Of a DNA stretch of 38,587 bases, positions 22,734-30,206 are shown one piece after another. The translations under genes and the position numbers were made by a program. The stretch is from JAXDLW01 sp046262515 (GTDB lineage: Bacteria; Chloroflexota; Dormibacteria; DASZGP01): NCBI GenBank assembly GCA_046262515.1, contig JBHEMP010000130.1:1-38587 (forward strand), written 5' to 3'. The notes below the pieces were generated by a model. It ran no database searches, was not told where the DNA came from, and saw only the letters and a list, made by a program, of their open reading frames with translations. Within the stretch, counting starts at the first letter, position 1. Each line of letters opens with the position of its first letter.

Positions 22734-23533
22734 CAGCGCTGGAACCGCTCCTCGAGTTCCTCGCGGATGGGGGCCCGGCGCTGCCGCTGCCCGATGGCCT
22801 GGCAACGCTCTACGGTGGCAACCTCTCGCTCGACGACGACGCGCTGTACGCCAATTTTGTGCAGTCCATAGACGGCGTGGTCTCCCTGCCGGGCGTGGCT
22901 TCGTCCGGGAGCGTGATCAGCGGCAGGCACGCGGCCGACCGCTTTGTCATGGCCCTCCTCCGTGCCTGTGCCGACGCCGTCCTGGTCGGCGGCGGGACCT
23001 TGCGCGACACGCCGCGTCACCACTGGACAGCGGAACACGTGTTTCCGGAAATGGCGGAGGAATTCTCAAATCTCCGGCAGCTCCTGGGGTTGCCCCCACA
23101 GCCGCGGCTGGTGGTGCTGACGGCAACCGGCGAGGTCGACGTCAACCACCCGGCGGTGCAGGGCGGGGCCACGTTCCTGACCACCGCAGCCGGCGGACGG
23201 CGGATCCGCGAACTCATCCCCGAGCGCAGCTCCATCAAGGATTTCCCGGGCTCATCCGTACCCCTCGCGGAGGGCGTTCAGTGGCTGCGTGGCGAGGGGT
23301 ACCGGCGCATCCTCAGCGAGGCCGGCCCCCACGTCCTCGGGCAACTCGTCGACGAAGGGCTGGTGCGGGACATCTTCCTGTCCGTCTCCCCCATCCTGGC
23401 CGGGCGCCAGGGGGCCGGCCGGCTGAGCCTGGTCGAGGGCATCGCGCTGGCCCCGGAGCGTCGTGTCGAGACCCGCCTGGCCAGCGGCCGCCGCGGCGGC
23501 GACTTCCTGTTGCTGAGGTACGCCCTGGAGTGA
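22730..23533 (+). CDS. Stand-alone RibD C-terminal (DHFR-fold) reductase
   Basis: A 267-residue NADPH-dependent reductase of the RibD_C family, without the deaminase half of full RibD. Hallmarks are NFVQSIDGVVSLPG (about 42-55), the loop ADAVLVGGGTLRDT (81-94) that binds NADPH, GPHVLGQLVDEGLVRD, and SPILAGRQGAGR. In the riboflavin pathway this domain reduces the ribosylaminopyrimidine. However, stand-alone members such as Mycobacterium Rv2671 are known to act as dihydrofolate reductases. Translational coupling to folE (overlap TTGA at 22730-22733) points to folate or pterin reduction here, as inference. The start TTG lacks a Shine-Dalgarno. The frame remains open upstream inside folE, but that part shows no reductase similarity. 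Confidence 0.9.
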   Translation: MTALEPLLEFLADGGPALPLPDGLATLYGGNLSLDDDALYANFVQSIDGVVSLPGVASSGSVISGRHAADRFVMALLRACADAVLVGGGTLRDTPRHHWTAEHVFPEMAEEFSNLRQLLGLPPQPRLVVLTATGEVDVNHPAVQGGATFLTTAAGGRRIRELIPERSSIKDFPGSSVPLAEGVQWLRGEGYRRILSEAGPHVLGQLVDEGLVRDIFLSVSPILAGRQGAGRLSLVEGIALAPERRVETRLASGRRGGDFLLLRYALE

Positions 23534-23548
23534 CCCGGGCGCATACGC

Positions 23549-23554
23549 TAGGCT
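23549..23554 (+). promoter_or_regulatory. Possible -10 box for the 23579 lipoprotein
   Basis: TAGGCT in the gap after the reductase gene. It is 7 bases before a GTG that opens a six-codon frame (23562-23582) and 24 bases before the lipoprotein ATG. Confidence 0.45.
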
Positions 23555-23578
23555 CCTCGCGGTGAACTGGAGCAGGCC

Positions 23579-24454
23579 ATGAGCTGGCGCGCCGTACTGA
23601 CCATTGGGATGGCCCTGGCCCTGTCGGCCTGCGGCAACACCGCCTCCCGGGGCGTCACGCACGCGGCGAGTGCCTCACCGAGGCCGAGCCCGACCCCCTC
23701 AGCCAGTGCCTCTGCCGACGGTGGTGCCAACGTTACGCCGGGCCTCAAGGGCGCGGGTGGACCCTCACAACCCGGGGCGGCGGTCGCGCCCGGGGCGGGC
23801 ATCAAGCGCTCCACGAGCGCGGCCCCGGCGCCCCGGGGTTTCCCCAACATGAGCGTCCCCGCGGAAGGTTCCTACAGCGTCAACATCAATTCGGCCGACT
23901 ACACCGGTCCGGGAACAATCAGCATCTCCGCGCGCCCCGCCGCCCAGCCTGGGGACCATACGATTCGCCGCGAGACCAAGACACCAAAGGGCAGCGAAGC
24001 CGAAACCCTGAGCTGGCGGGCAGACGGCGTCTACATGCTGCAGACCACCCTCAGCAGCCCCAGCACCGGGGCGGTCGACTGCAACTGGCAGCCCGAGATC
24101 CTGGACTTCGTGATCCCCGCCGGCAAGGGGCAGCAGTGGTCGTCCTCGAGCACCTGCCCGGTGAGCTTCGGCGCCACCACCGGGAGCGTCGAGGAAACGT
24201 CCGACGAGACGATCACTGACGCCAGTACCCTGACCATCGGCGCCGACACGGTGCAGGTCTGGGTTGTCAAAGTCCACCTGGTCCTGACCTACAAGGCGGC
24301 CGCCGGTTCCTTCACCTCCACCACCGACGGCACCGCCTGGGTGGCGCCGGCCATCGGCATGATCGTGAAGCAGACAGGCAGTACGACCACCGGCGGCTCG
24401 ACCGCGCCGCCACGGAGCACCAGCATGGAGATGACCTCGATCCACCCCTCCTAG
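23579..24454 (+). CDS. Lipoprotein of unknown function
   Basis: A 291-residue exported lipoprotein with a signal peptide and lipobox (ALSAC, Cys18). Residues about 25-90 are a Ser/Pro/Ala/Gly-rich linker. From about 95 to 265 is a beta-rich domain with alternating polar and hydrophobic strands (YSVNINSADYTGPG, VQVWVVKVHLVLTY) and two cysteines (VDCNWQ and STCPVS) that could form a disulfide. The end is Thr/Ser/Gly-rich. I do not recognise the family. The ATG at 23579 has GGAG about 7 bases upstream. A six-codon frame starting GTG at 23562 ends on the overlapping ATGA of this start. Two hairpins follow the stop. Confidence 0.78.
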   Translation: MSWRAVLTIGMALALSACGNTASRGVTHAASASPRPSPTPSASASADGGANVTPGLKGAGGPSQPGAAVAPGAGIKRSTSAAPAPRGFPNMSVPAEGSYSVNINSADYTGPGTISISARPAAQPGDHTIRRETKTPKGSEAETLSWRADGVYMLQTTLSSPSTGAVDCNWQPEILDFVIPAGKGQQWSSSSTCPVSFGATTGSVEETSDETITDASTLTIGADTVQVWVVKVHLVLTYKAAAGSFTSTTDGTAWVAPAIGMIVKQTGSTTTGGSTAPPRSTSMEMTSIHPS

Positions 24455-24491
24455 GCTGAATAGCCTCCTGGATGAGGCGACAGTAAGGCGC

Positions 24492-24530
24492 CCGTCGGAT
24501 CCTGACGGCCCGGGGCCACGTCTCCCCGGG
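24492..24530 (+). terminator. Tandem hairpins after the 23579 lipoprotein
   Basis: First hairpin CCGTC/GACGG with a 7-base loop (24492-24508). The second is CCCGGGG/CCCCGGG with an 8-base loop (24509-24530), directly abutting. They lie 38-76 bases after the stop, with no T run. Confidence 0.45.
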
Positions 24531-24853
24531 TTCAGCGGCGCCGCCCCGATGTTGTACCTGCCGCGACGCGGCGCCTCTTCCACGTCCTCCAGTAGTCGTT
24601 GGATGCTGCCGGTGTCGTCCTGCCGGTCGCTCCAGATTCACCCGGGAAGACGTGCCCCCGAACCGCCAGTGTTCGCGCCCTACCTGCGTCTCCCTGACAA
24701 CAAATCAGCCGTTCCGGGGTGGAATGCCAGAGTTTGCAGTAGGCGGGGGTGGCGCGCCCGGCGCAACTCGTGTCGCGGCGTAACGAGCACGCAGGATGGA
24801 TTGACTGAGGTTACCTAGAGAACGGGCGCGCGCAGTTTCGAGGGGCGGCGAGG

Positions 24854-24871
24854 AAGCCCCGCCAGGGGCTT
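24854..24871. terminator. Hairpin in the intergenic stretch
   Basis: AAGCCCC, loop GCCA, GGGGCTT, a perfect 7-bp stem ending in TT on the plus strand and AA-flanked on the other. About 100 bases beyond the stop of the minus-strand gene at 24974. Confidence 0.35.
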
Positions 24872-24911
24872 TCCGCGATAACTCCACCCCGTCCGGCGAC
24901 GCGGGTTGTGC

Positions 24912-24955
24912 CGGGGGTGACAGGACCCCCGCCTGGTGCGTTCCCTGGCGCACCA
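24912..24955 (-). terminator. Tandem hairpins after the small Cys-rich gene
   Basis: Read on the minus strand, about 19 bases after the stop at 24974: TGGTGCG/CGCACCA with an 8-base loop (24934-24955), then CGGGGGT/ACCCCCG with a 6-base loop (24912-24931). Both stems are perfect 7-mers without T tracts. Confidence 0.5.
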
Positions 24956-24973
24956 TCTCGGAAGCTGTTCAGC

Positions 24974-25264
24974 CTAGCCCTGGTCCGTCCTGAGGACTCC
25001 CATGAGGGTCGGCTGGTTGTCCAGGCGACCACGGGTCGAGTCGAAGATAAAGACATGCGAGGGGTCGCCGAAGCAGGTGATCTGCACCTGCGTGCCGCCG
25101 GTCGGCGCGGCGTCCAGGACGCCATGAACCGCCGCCCCGCAGGCTGGGCACTTGCCGTTGTGCACCGCGCGCGCCAAAGGCGCCATCAACTCCGGGAACT
25201 GGACCTCGATGGGCTCGATGTCGGCCGGGTCCACGCGCACCTGGGAGGGGGACAGCAATCGCAT
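24974..25264 (-). CDS. Small Cys-containing (possible zinc ribbon) protein
   Basis: A 96-residue protein of unknown family. It has a CPAC pair (Cys39, Cys42) followed by Cys64 and His70 (ITCFGDPSH), which could form a CCCH zinc site. It is soluble, with no signal peptide or membrane segment. The ATG at 25264 is 6 bases after a TATCGT box and has no Shine-Dalgarno, so a leaderless transcript is likely. It lies 34 bases downstream of the aldolase gene on the same strand. The gap carries copy B of the 29-base palindrome. Tandem hairpins follow the stop. Confidence 0.72.
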   Translation of the reverse strand: MRLLSPSQVRVDPADIEPIEVQFPELMAPLARAVHNGKCPACGAAVHGVLDAAPTGGTQVQITCFGDPSHVFIFDSTRGRLDNQPTLMGVLRTDQG

Positions 25265-25270
25265 GGCTCA

Positions 25271-25276
25271 ACGATA
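25271..25276 (-). promoter_or_regulatory. -10 box for the leaderless small Cys-rich gene
   Basis: TATCGT on the minus strand, 6 bases before the ATG at 25264. Its TA is also the end of palindrome copy B, the same arrangement as at 11484-11489. Confidence 0.55.
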
Positions 25277-25303
25277 AGCCCGGATCGTGGATCCCGGCTC
25301 AGG
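25275..25303 (+). repeat. 29-base intergenic imperfect palindrome, copy B
   Basis: Arms AGCCCGGATC and GATCCCGGCT with a 3-base centre pair at 9 of 10 positions, the best hairpin of the three copies. It spans the aldolase stop codon (25299-25301) and the start of the -10 box of the next gene. See copies A and C. Confidence 0.6.
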
Positions 25304-26375
25304 CGATCGTGACCGCGTGGTCGAGATAGACATCCTGGACGGCGTGAAGCAGCGCGACGCCCTCGTCCCTCGGGTGCTGGAAGGCCTTGCGCCCCATGAT
25401 CAGGCCGCTCCCGCCGGCCCGCTTGTTGATCACCGCCTCGCGTACGGCCGCCTGGAGGTCAACGCCGCCCGCCGGCCCCGCGGAGGCACCCCCCGAGTTG
25501 ATCAGCGGCGCGCGTCCGGAAAAACAGTTGAGGATTTGGTAGCGGCAGAGGTCGATGGGGTGGGACGTTGAAAGCCGGTCGTACATCGAAGGATCTGTCT
25601 TGCCGAATTTCAACGCGGTGAAGCCGCCATTGGTCTCCGGCAGCTTCTGCTTGATGATGTCCGCCTGGATTGAGACGCCAAGGTGGTTCGCCTGGCCGGT
25701 CAGGTCCGCCGCGGTTTCGAAGTTCACGGCCTTCGTCTCGAACGCCTGATTGCGCACGTAGCACCACAGGACCGTGGCGAGTCCGAGCTCGTGCGCCTCG
25801 TGGAAGGCCTCGGTGACCTGCTCCAGCTCATGCCGCGACTCCGGCGAACCGAAATAGATGGTGGCGCCCACGGCCACGGCCCCAAGCTCGTACGCCTGCA
25901 GGGGACTACCGAACATCACCTGGTCATAAGTGTTGGGATAGCTGAGCAGCTCGTTGTGGTTCAGCTTGGCGATGAAGGGGATGCGATGAGCGTATTTCCG
26001 GGATACCGCCCCGAGGACGCCCATGGTGGAGGCAACGGCGTTGCAGCCGGCCTCCAGCGCCAGTTCGAGGATGTTCTCGGGGTCGAAGTAGTCCGGGTTC
26101 GCGCCGAACGAGGCGCCGGCGGAATGTTCAACCCCCTGGTCCACGGGCAGGATGGACATGTACCCGGTTCCCCCGAGGCGCCCCGAATCGATCAGCGTCT
26201 CCATGCTGCGCAGCACCCGCGTCGGGCGGTCCGTCTGCATCAGCACCCGCTCCACGAAGTCGGGTCCCGGGAGCCGCAGGAGGGAACTGTCGATGCCTTC
26301 GCAGACGTGTCCGAGGAGGTCGTCAGCCTCCTTGCCGAGTTGCGTCTCCGTTGTCGTTCGCGCGCGCTTGGGCAC
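25299..26375 (-). CDS. Class I fructose-bisphosphate aldolase, DhnA/archaeal type
   Basis: Schiff-base aldolase of glycolysis and gluconeogenesis, cleaving fructose 1,6-bisphosphate to two triose phosphates. It has 358 residues and belongs to the DhnA/FbaB family rather than the animal-type class I or metal class II enzymes. The likely Schiff-base lysine is Lys242 (VSIQADIIKQK). Other family segments are MSILPVDQGVEHS (73-85), PFIAKLNHNELLSY (133-146), and the phosphate-binding INSGGASAG and GSGLIMGRKAFQ near the end. The start is GTG at 26375, 6 bases after a TAGGCT box; GAGGA is too close to be a normal ribosome site, so it is probably leaderless. It is divergent from the acyl-CoA dehydrogenase operon. 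Confidence 0.95.
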   Translation of the reverse strand: MPKRARTTTETQLGKEADDLLGHVCEGIDSSLLRLPGPDFVERVLMQTDRPTRVLRSMETLIDSGRLGGTGYMSILPVDQGVEHSAGASFGANPDYFDPENILELALEAGCNAVASTMGVLGAVSRKYAHRIPFIAKLNHNELLSYPNTYDQVMFGSPLQAYELGAVAVGATIYFGSPESRHELEQVTEAFHEAHELGLATVLWCYVRNQAFETKAVNFETAADLTGQANHLGVSIQADIIKQKLPETNGGFTALKFGKTDPSMYDRLSTSHPIDLCRYQILNCFSGRAPLINSGGASAGPAGGVDLQAAVREAVINKRAGGSGLIMGRKAFQHPRDEGVALLHAVQDVYLDHAVTIA

Positions 26376-26381
26376 GTCCTC

Positions 26382-26387
26382 AGCCTA
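26382..26387 (-). promoter_or_regulatory. -10 box for the leaderless aldolase transcript
   Basis: TAGGCT on the minus strand, 6 bases before the GTG at 26375, preceded by GGT. Confidence 0.55.
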
Positions 26388-26400
26388 ACCGGATCGCCCT

Positions 26401-26406
26401 TAGACT
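26401..26406 (+). promoter_or_regulatory. Likely -10 box for the acyl-CoA dehydrogenase operon
   Basis: TAGACT, 21 bases before the TTG start at 26428. Here a GGAGGA site lies between promoter and start, unlike the leaderless genes. Its upstream edge is only 13 bases from the divergent aldolase -10 box. Confidence 0.5.
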
Positions 26407-26427
26407 CGTCGCGTTCGGAGGATCACG

Positions 26428-27564
26428 TTGGACCTGACACTGACTGAGGACGAGCTGCGATTTCGCGATGAGCTGCGAACGTGGCTCGAAAGGAACCACC
26501 CGGGACCGGAGCCACACCGCACCGAGGAATCCTTCCAGTTCCGCCGCGACTGGCAGAGGCGGATGCAGGAAGACCGGTGGGCGGGCCTCTCGTGGCCGGT
26601 CGAGTACGGCGGCCGTGGCGCCTCCCTGATGCAGTCGGCCATCTTCAACCAGGAGATGGTCGCGCTCAAGGTCCCCTCCCCGGCCAACGTCCTCGGCCTG
26701 GTGATGGGTGGCCCGGTGGTGATTGCCCACGGCACGGACGAGCAGAAGAAGCGCTTCCTCGAGCCGATCCTGTCGGCCGAGGAGATCTGGTGCCAGGGCT
26801 TTTCGGAGCCGGACGCCGGCTCCGACCTGGCCTCCCTGAAAACCCGCGCGACCAAGGTGGAGGGCGGTTGGCGGATCAACGGTCAGAAGGTCTGGACGTC
26901 GTTCGCCCATGCGGCAAAGTGGTGCATGCTGCTGGCCAGGACGGACCCGGAGGCCAAGAAGCACGCCGGCATCACCTACTTCCTGATGGACATGGAACAG
27001 GCAGGCGTCAAGGCCCGGCCCCTGAAGCAGGTGACCGGCGAGTCGGAATTCAACGAGGTCTTCATCGACGATGCCTTCGTTCCCGACGAGAACGTGGTCG
27101 GCGCCCCGGGTGACGGATGGACGGTGGGAATCGCGACGTTGATGCACGAGCGCGCGGGGCTTTCGCTGGGCTCGGCGGTGGCCATCCAGATCCAGCTGCG
27201 CGAGCTCGCGGAATTGATCGAGCAGACGGGCAAGGCAAACGATCCCGCGGTGCGTCAGAAGTTCGGGGACCTGTGCGTGCGAGCGGAGACCATGCGGCTC
27301 AATGGCGCCCGCGGCCTCAGCCAGACCATCCGCCAGGGGTACCCTGGGCCCGAGGGCTCGATCACCAAGATCCAGTGGGCCGACATCAACCAGGCGATGA
27401 CCGAGTTCGCCGCAGAGGTCCGCGGCGTCGAGGGGGTCCTGACCGACTCGCCCTGGAGCTACCGGCTCTTCCGGGCGCGCGGCAATTCCATCGAAGGCGG
27501 CACCACCGAGATCCAGAAAAACATCCTCGCGGAGCGCGTCCTGATGCTGCCGCGCCTTCGCTGA
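26428..27564 (+). CDS. Acyl-CoA dehydrogenase, catalytic-Glu subunit (FadE-like)
   Basis: A 378-residue flavoprotein that introduces a double bond into an acyl-CoA. The FAD/substrate signature WCQGFSEPDAGSDLASL (121-137) is clear. The C-terminal IEGGTTEIQ carries Glu356 at the position of the catalytic Glu in YEGT of medium-chain dehydrogenase. It starts with TTG, fixed by GGAGGA 5 bases upstream. The next gene, 9 bases on, is a second and shorter acyl-CoA dehydrogenase that lacks this Glu. Such neighbour pairs in Mycobacterium (FadE26-27, FadE28-29) form heterotetramers that act on steroid side chains. I infer the same assembly here, with the substrate open. Confidence 0.93.
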   Translation: MDLTLTEDELRFRDELRTWLERNHPGPEPHRTEESFQFRRDWQRRMQEDRWAGLSWPVEYGGRGASLMQSAIFNQEMVALKVPSPANVLGLVMGGPVVIAHGTDEQKKRFLEPILSAEEIWCQGFSEPDAGSDLASLKTRATKVEGGWRINGQKVWTSFAHAAKWCMLLARTDPEAKKHAGITYFLMDMEQAGVKARPLKQVTGESEFNEVFIDDAFVPDENVVGAPGDGWTVGIATLMHERAGLSLGSAVAIQIQLRELAELIEQTGKANDPAVRQKFGDLCVRAETMRLNGARGLSQTIRQGYPGPEGSITKIQWADINQAMTEFAAEVRGVEGVLTDSPWSYRLFRARGNSIEGGTTEIQKNILAERVLMLPRLR

Positions 27565-27573
27565 GGAGACGAG

Positions 27574-28671
27574 ATGGACTTTGACCTGAGCCCTGAGCAG
27601 GTCGCCATCCAGCGCTCGGTGCGCGACTTCCTCGGCGCCCGAAGCGACATGCGCGCGGTGCGGCGCCAGGCGGAGGCGCGTACCTATGACAGCGCCCTCT
27701 GGCCCGCCATCGTCGCCCAGGGTTGGTCGGGAATCGCCGTGGCCGAGGGCGACGGCGGCGCGGGCCTGGGGCACGTTGAGCTGGCCCTGGTCGCCGAGGA
27801 ATTCGGCTACGCCTGCGCACCATCGCCATTCTTCAGCAACAGCGCCGCCCTCCTGATGCTGGCGGCGGCTGAGGCCGAGCAACGGGCGCGGTGGCTGCCC
27901 GGGCTGCTCGGTGGGAGCTCCACCGGAGCGGTGGGCACCGTCCTGCGGAATGGCAGCGCGCTGGTTCCCGACGCCGGCGCCGCGGACGTCCTGGTCCTGG
28001 TCGAAGGCGCGGAGGCCGGTGGTACCGAGGCGGCGGCGGGCGCCAGCGCCGCGAGCGATAGTGCCGGGGGTGGCGTGACCAGTGGCGTGCGGGCCTGGCT
28101 GGTTCCGCGAGCGCAAGTCCACGTGGAACCGATCGCGGCGATCGACATCACCCGGCCCTACTTCAGTGTTCGCTTCGAACCCGGCGCGGGCGAGAGCCTG
28201 GAGTTGCGCGGCGACGTCGCCGGGGCCCTCGACACCGTCGAGCTATTGCTCTCCGCCGAGCTGACCGGCGTCGCGGCACGCGCTATGGAGATGGCCGTGC
28301 AGTACGCAAAGGACCGGACGCAGTTCGGACGCCCGATTGGCGCCTACCAGGCCGTCTCCCATCGTTGCGCGGACATGCTGCTGGCGGTCGAAAGTTCCCG
28401 CTCGGCGACCTACTACGCCGCCTGGACCGCCGATGCTGAGCCGCACTCACTGCGCCAGGCCGCATCCGTGGCCAAGGCCACGGCGGCGGAAACGGGGTGG
28501 CGCGTGACGTCGTCGTCCCTGCAGGTCCACGGCGGCATCGGCTTCACCTGGGAGCACGACCTGCAGTTCCTGCTCAAGCGCGCCGCGGCGGACGCCCGGC
28601 TTTTCGGCAGCGTCAGCCTGCACCGCGATCGCGTCGCCCAGGGCTTCGGGCTGGCGCCGCCGGCCGGGTGA
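27574..28671 (+). CDS. Acyl-CoA dehydrogenase, non-catalytic partner subunit
   Basis: A 365-residue acyl-CoA dehydrogenase-fold protein. It keeps RTQFGRPIGAYQAVSHRCADM and the FAD-site segment HGGIGFTWEHDL, but where catalytic subunits have YEGT it reads LFGSVSLHRD. No Glu stands at the active-site position. Residues about 146-171 are a Gly/Ala/Ser/Thr-rich insertion between core strands, unusual and probably a flexible loop. It starts with ATG after AGGAGACG, 9 bases after the first subunit, and its stop overlaps the synthetase start by four bases (GTGA). It likely forms an alpha2-beta2 enzyme with the upstream subunit. Confidence 0.92.
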   Translation: MDFDLSPEQVAIQRSVRDFLGARSDMRAVRRQAEARTYDSALWPAIVAQGWSGIAVAEGDGGAGLGHVELALVAEEFGYACAPSPFFSNSAALLMLAAAEAEQRARWLPGLLGGSSTGAVGTVLRNGSALVPDAGAADVLVLVEGAEAGGTEAAAGASAASDSAGGGVTSGVRAWLVPRAQVHVEPIAAIDITRPYFSVRFEPGAGESLELRGDVAGALDTVELLLSAELTGVAARAMEMAVQYAKDRTQFGRPIGAYQAVSHRCADMLLAVESSRSATYYAAWTADAEPHSLRQAASVAKATAAETGWRVTSSSLQVHGGIGFTWEHDLQFLLKRAAADARLFGSVSLHRDRVAQGFGLAPPAG

Positions 28672-30206
28672 CCGCCGGCGACTTCAACCTGGCCGCGCTG
28701 GCGGAGGACACGCTGGAGCGACTCGGCGACCGCGAGTCGCTGTTCTTCGAGGGACGGTGGCATCGCTCCGGCGACCTGCTTGAGCGGGCCCGCCGGCTCG
28801 CCGGGGGGATCATCGACCTCGGGCTCGCGCCCGGCGACCGCGCCGTCGTGATGATGTCCAACTCCCCCGACGTGGGCGTTATCTACAACGCCCTGTGGCG
28901 CGTCGGCGCGGTGATTACCCCGGCCATCTTCCTGCTGTCGGAGCAGGAGCTGCGGTCGATCCTTATCGACAGTGGCGCGCGGGTCGTTTTCACCTCGCCC
29001 GAGTTCCTGCCGAAGGTGCAGGCCGCCGCCGCCGGGGCGCCCGACCTCAGGTGGGCGGTTTGGACCGGCGAAGCGCAGACAGGCCTCGTCGCCATCCGCG
29101 ACCTCGAGGACGCCGCGCCGGCGCCGATCACGCCGCGTTCCTCCAGCGACCTGGCTGCCCTGATGTACACGGGGGGCACGACGGGGCGCGCCAAGGGTGT
29201 GATGCTCTCGCACGAGAACCTCTGGCGCGCGGGGGCGGCGTCGCACGCCTCCGGCTACATCCCGGGGATCAACAGGTCACTGGTGTCGCTACCTCTGTCG
29301 CATTCCTTTGGACTGCTGGTCACCGTGGTCGGGATGCACGCCGCGGAGGCGGGTGCGAGCGTGCTGATGCGCTGGTTCGAGCCGGGAGCTTTTCTGTCGC
29401 TGGCCGCCGAGCACCGCGTGCAGGTCGTCCCGGCGGTGCCGTCCATGATCCAGGTGCTGCTGTCACAGCGCCTTGAGGACCACGACCTCTCCGCACTTCG
29501 CTACTTCGCCTGCGGAGCGGCGCCGATGGCGGCGGAGGTGATCCACGAGATGGAGCGCCGTTTGCCCGCGGTCGAAGTACGCGAGGGATACGGCCTGACG
29601 GAGTCGGCGGCGATCATCAGCAGTACGCGACCCGGCCGGCGCCGCATCGGCGCGGTGGGGGAACCGGTTCCCGGGTGCGAGGTGCGCATCTTCGACGACG
29701 CCGACAAGGAAGTGCCAACCGGGGAACTCGGGGAGATCTGCGCCCGGTCTGGGACGATCATGCAGGGTTACTGGAAGGCGCCGGACCTGACCCGCGAGAC
29801 GGTGCGAGATGGGTGGTTGCATACCGGCGACATCGGCCGCGTGGACGCCGACGGCTATGTGTACATCGTTGACCGCAAGAAGGACCTCATCATCCGCAAC
29901 GGGTTCAACGTCTATCCCCGGGATGTCGAGGATGTCCTCCTCGAGCATCCTGACGTGGTGCTCGCCGCCGTCGTCGGGCGGCCAGACGCACGAGTTGGTG
30001 AGGAGGTGGTGGCCTGGGTGCAGTTGCGGGGCGACGCGTCCGTGAGCGGCGCTGAGCTCGTGGAGATGGAGAAGGCGCGGTTGGGAGCCTACAAATACCC
30101 CCGAGAAGTGCGGGTCGTGGACAGTGTGCCGCTGACGCCGGTCGGCAAGGTGGACCGCAAGGCCGTCCGCGCTCGAGTCGTCGCCGGCGAGCGTATCTCG
30201 GGATGA
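28668..30206 (+). CDS. Acyl-CoA synthetase (AMP-forming, FadD-like)
   Basis: A 512-residue ANL-superfamily ligase that activates a carboxylic acid with ATP to an acyl-adenylate and then a CoA thioester. The P-loop YTGGTTGRAKGV is at 167-178, the YGLTES motif near 310, GWLHTGDIGR and DRKKDLIIRNGFNVYP in the hinge region, and the catalytic lysine Lys494 (PVGKVDRKA). I start it at the GTG at 28668, overlapping the preceding stop by four bases; the longer open frame from 28497 lies inside the dehydrogenase gene. It supplies CoA esters to the paired dehydrogenases in the same operon. The substrate, fatty or steroid side-chain acid, cannot be told. Confidence 0.94.
   Translation: MTAGDFNLAALAEDTLERLGDRESLFFEGRWHRSGDLLERARRLAGGIIDLGLAPGDRAVVMMSNSPDVGVIYNALWRVGAVITPAIFLLSEQELRSILIDSGARVVFTSPEFLPKVQAAAAGAPDLRWAVWTGEAQTGLVAIRDLEDAAPAPITPRSSSDLAALMYTGGTTGRAKGVMLSHENLWRAGAASHASGYIPGINRSLVSLPLSHSFGLLVTVVGMHAAEAGASVLMRWFEPGAFLSLAAEHRVQVVPAVPSMIQVLLSQRLEDHDLSALRYFACGAAPMAAEVIHEMERRLPAVEVREGYGLTESAAIISSTRPGRRRIGAVGEPVPGCEVRIFDDADKEVPTGELGEICARSGTIMQGYWKAPDLTRETVRDGWLHTGDIGRVDADGYVYIVDRKKDLIIRNGFNVYPRDVEDVLLEHPDVVLAAVVGRPDARVGEEVVAWVQLRGDASVSGAELVEMEKARLGAYKYPREVRVVDSVPLTPVGKVDRKAVRARVVAGERISG

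Larger units (their letters stand above)
24455..24973. other. Gene-free, structure-rich intergenic stretch
   Basis: About 520 bases between a plus-strand lipoprotein and a minus-strand gene ending at 24974, so neither gene needs a promoter here. No frame on either strand looks like a convincing protein; the ones present are Arg/Ser/Pro-rich composition shadows. A minus-strand frame around 24580-24640 gives a protein-like run (DDTGSIQRLLEDVEE) but has no start codon and an in-frame stop just before it; it could be a gene remnant. No tRNA, tmRNA, RNase P or SRP hallmark was seen. Several hairpins occur: 24492-24508, 24509-24530, 24854-24871, 24912-24931 and 24934-24955. Confidence 0.6.

Noticed and set aside
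24549..24818. Plus-strand 89-residue frame in the long gap
   Set aside because: Arg/Ser-rich, no ribosome site, no motif; likely chance.
24455..24973. Possible tRNA, tmRNA, SRP or RNase P RNA gene
   Set aside because: No T-arm, D-arm, CCA or other hallmark found on either strand.
26380..28122. 580-residue minus-strand open frame opposite the acyl-CoA dehydrogenases
   Set aside because: It is a composition shadow of high-G+C genes on the other strand; it shows no domain motifs and overlaps two clear enzymes.
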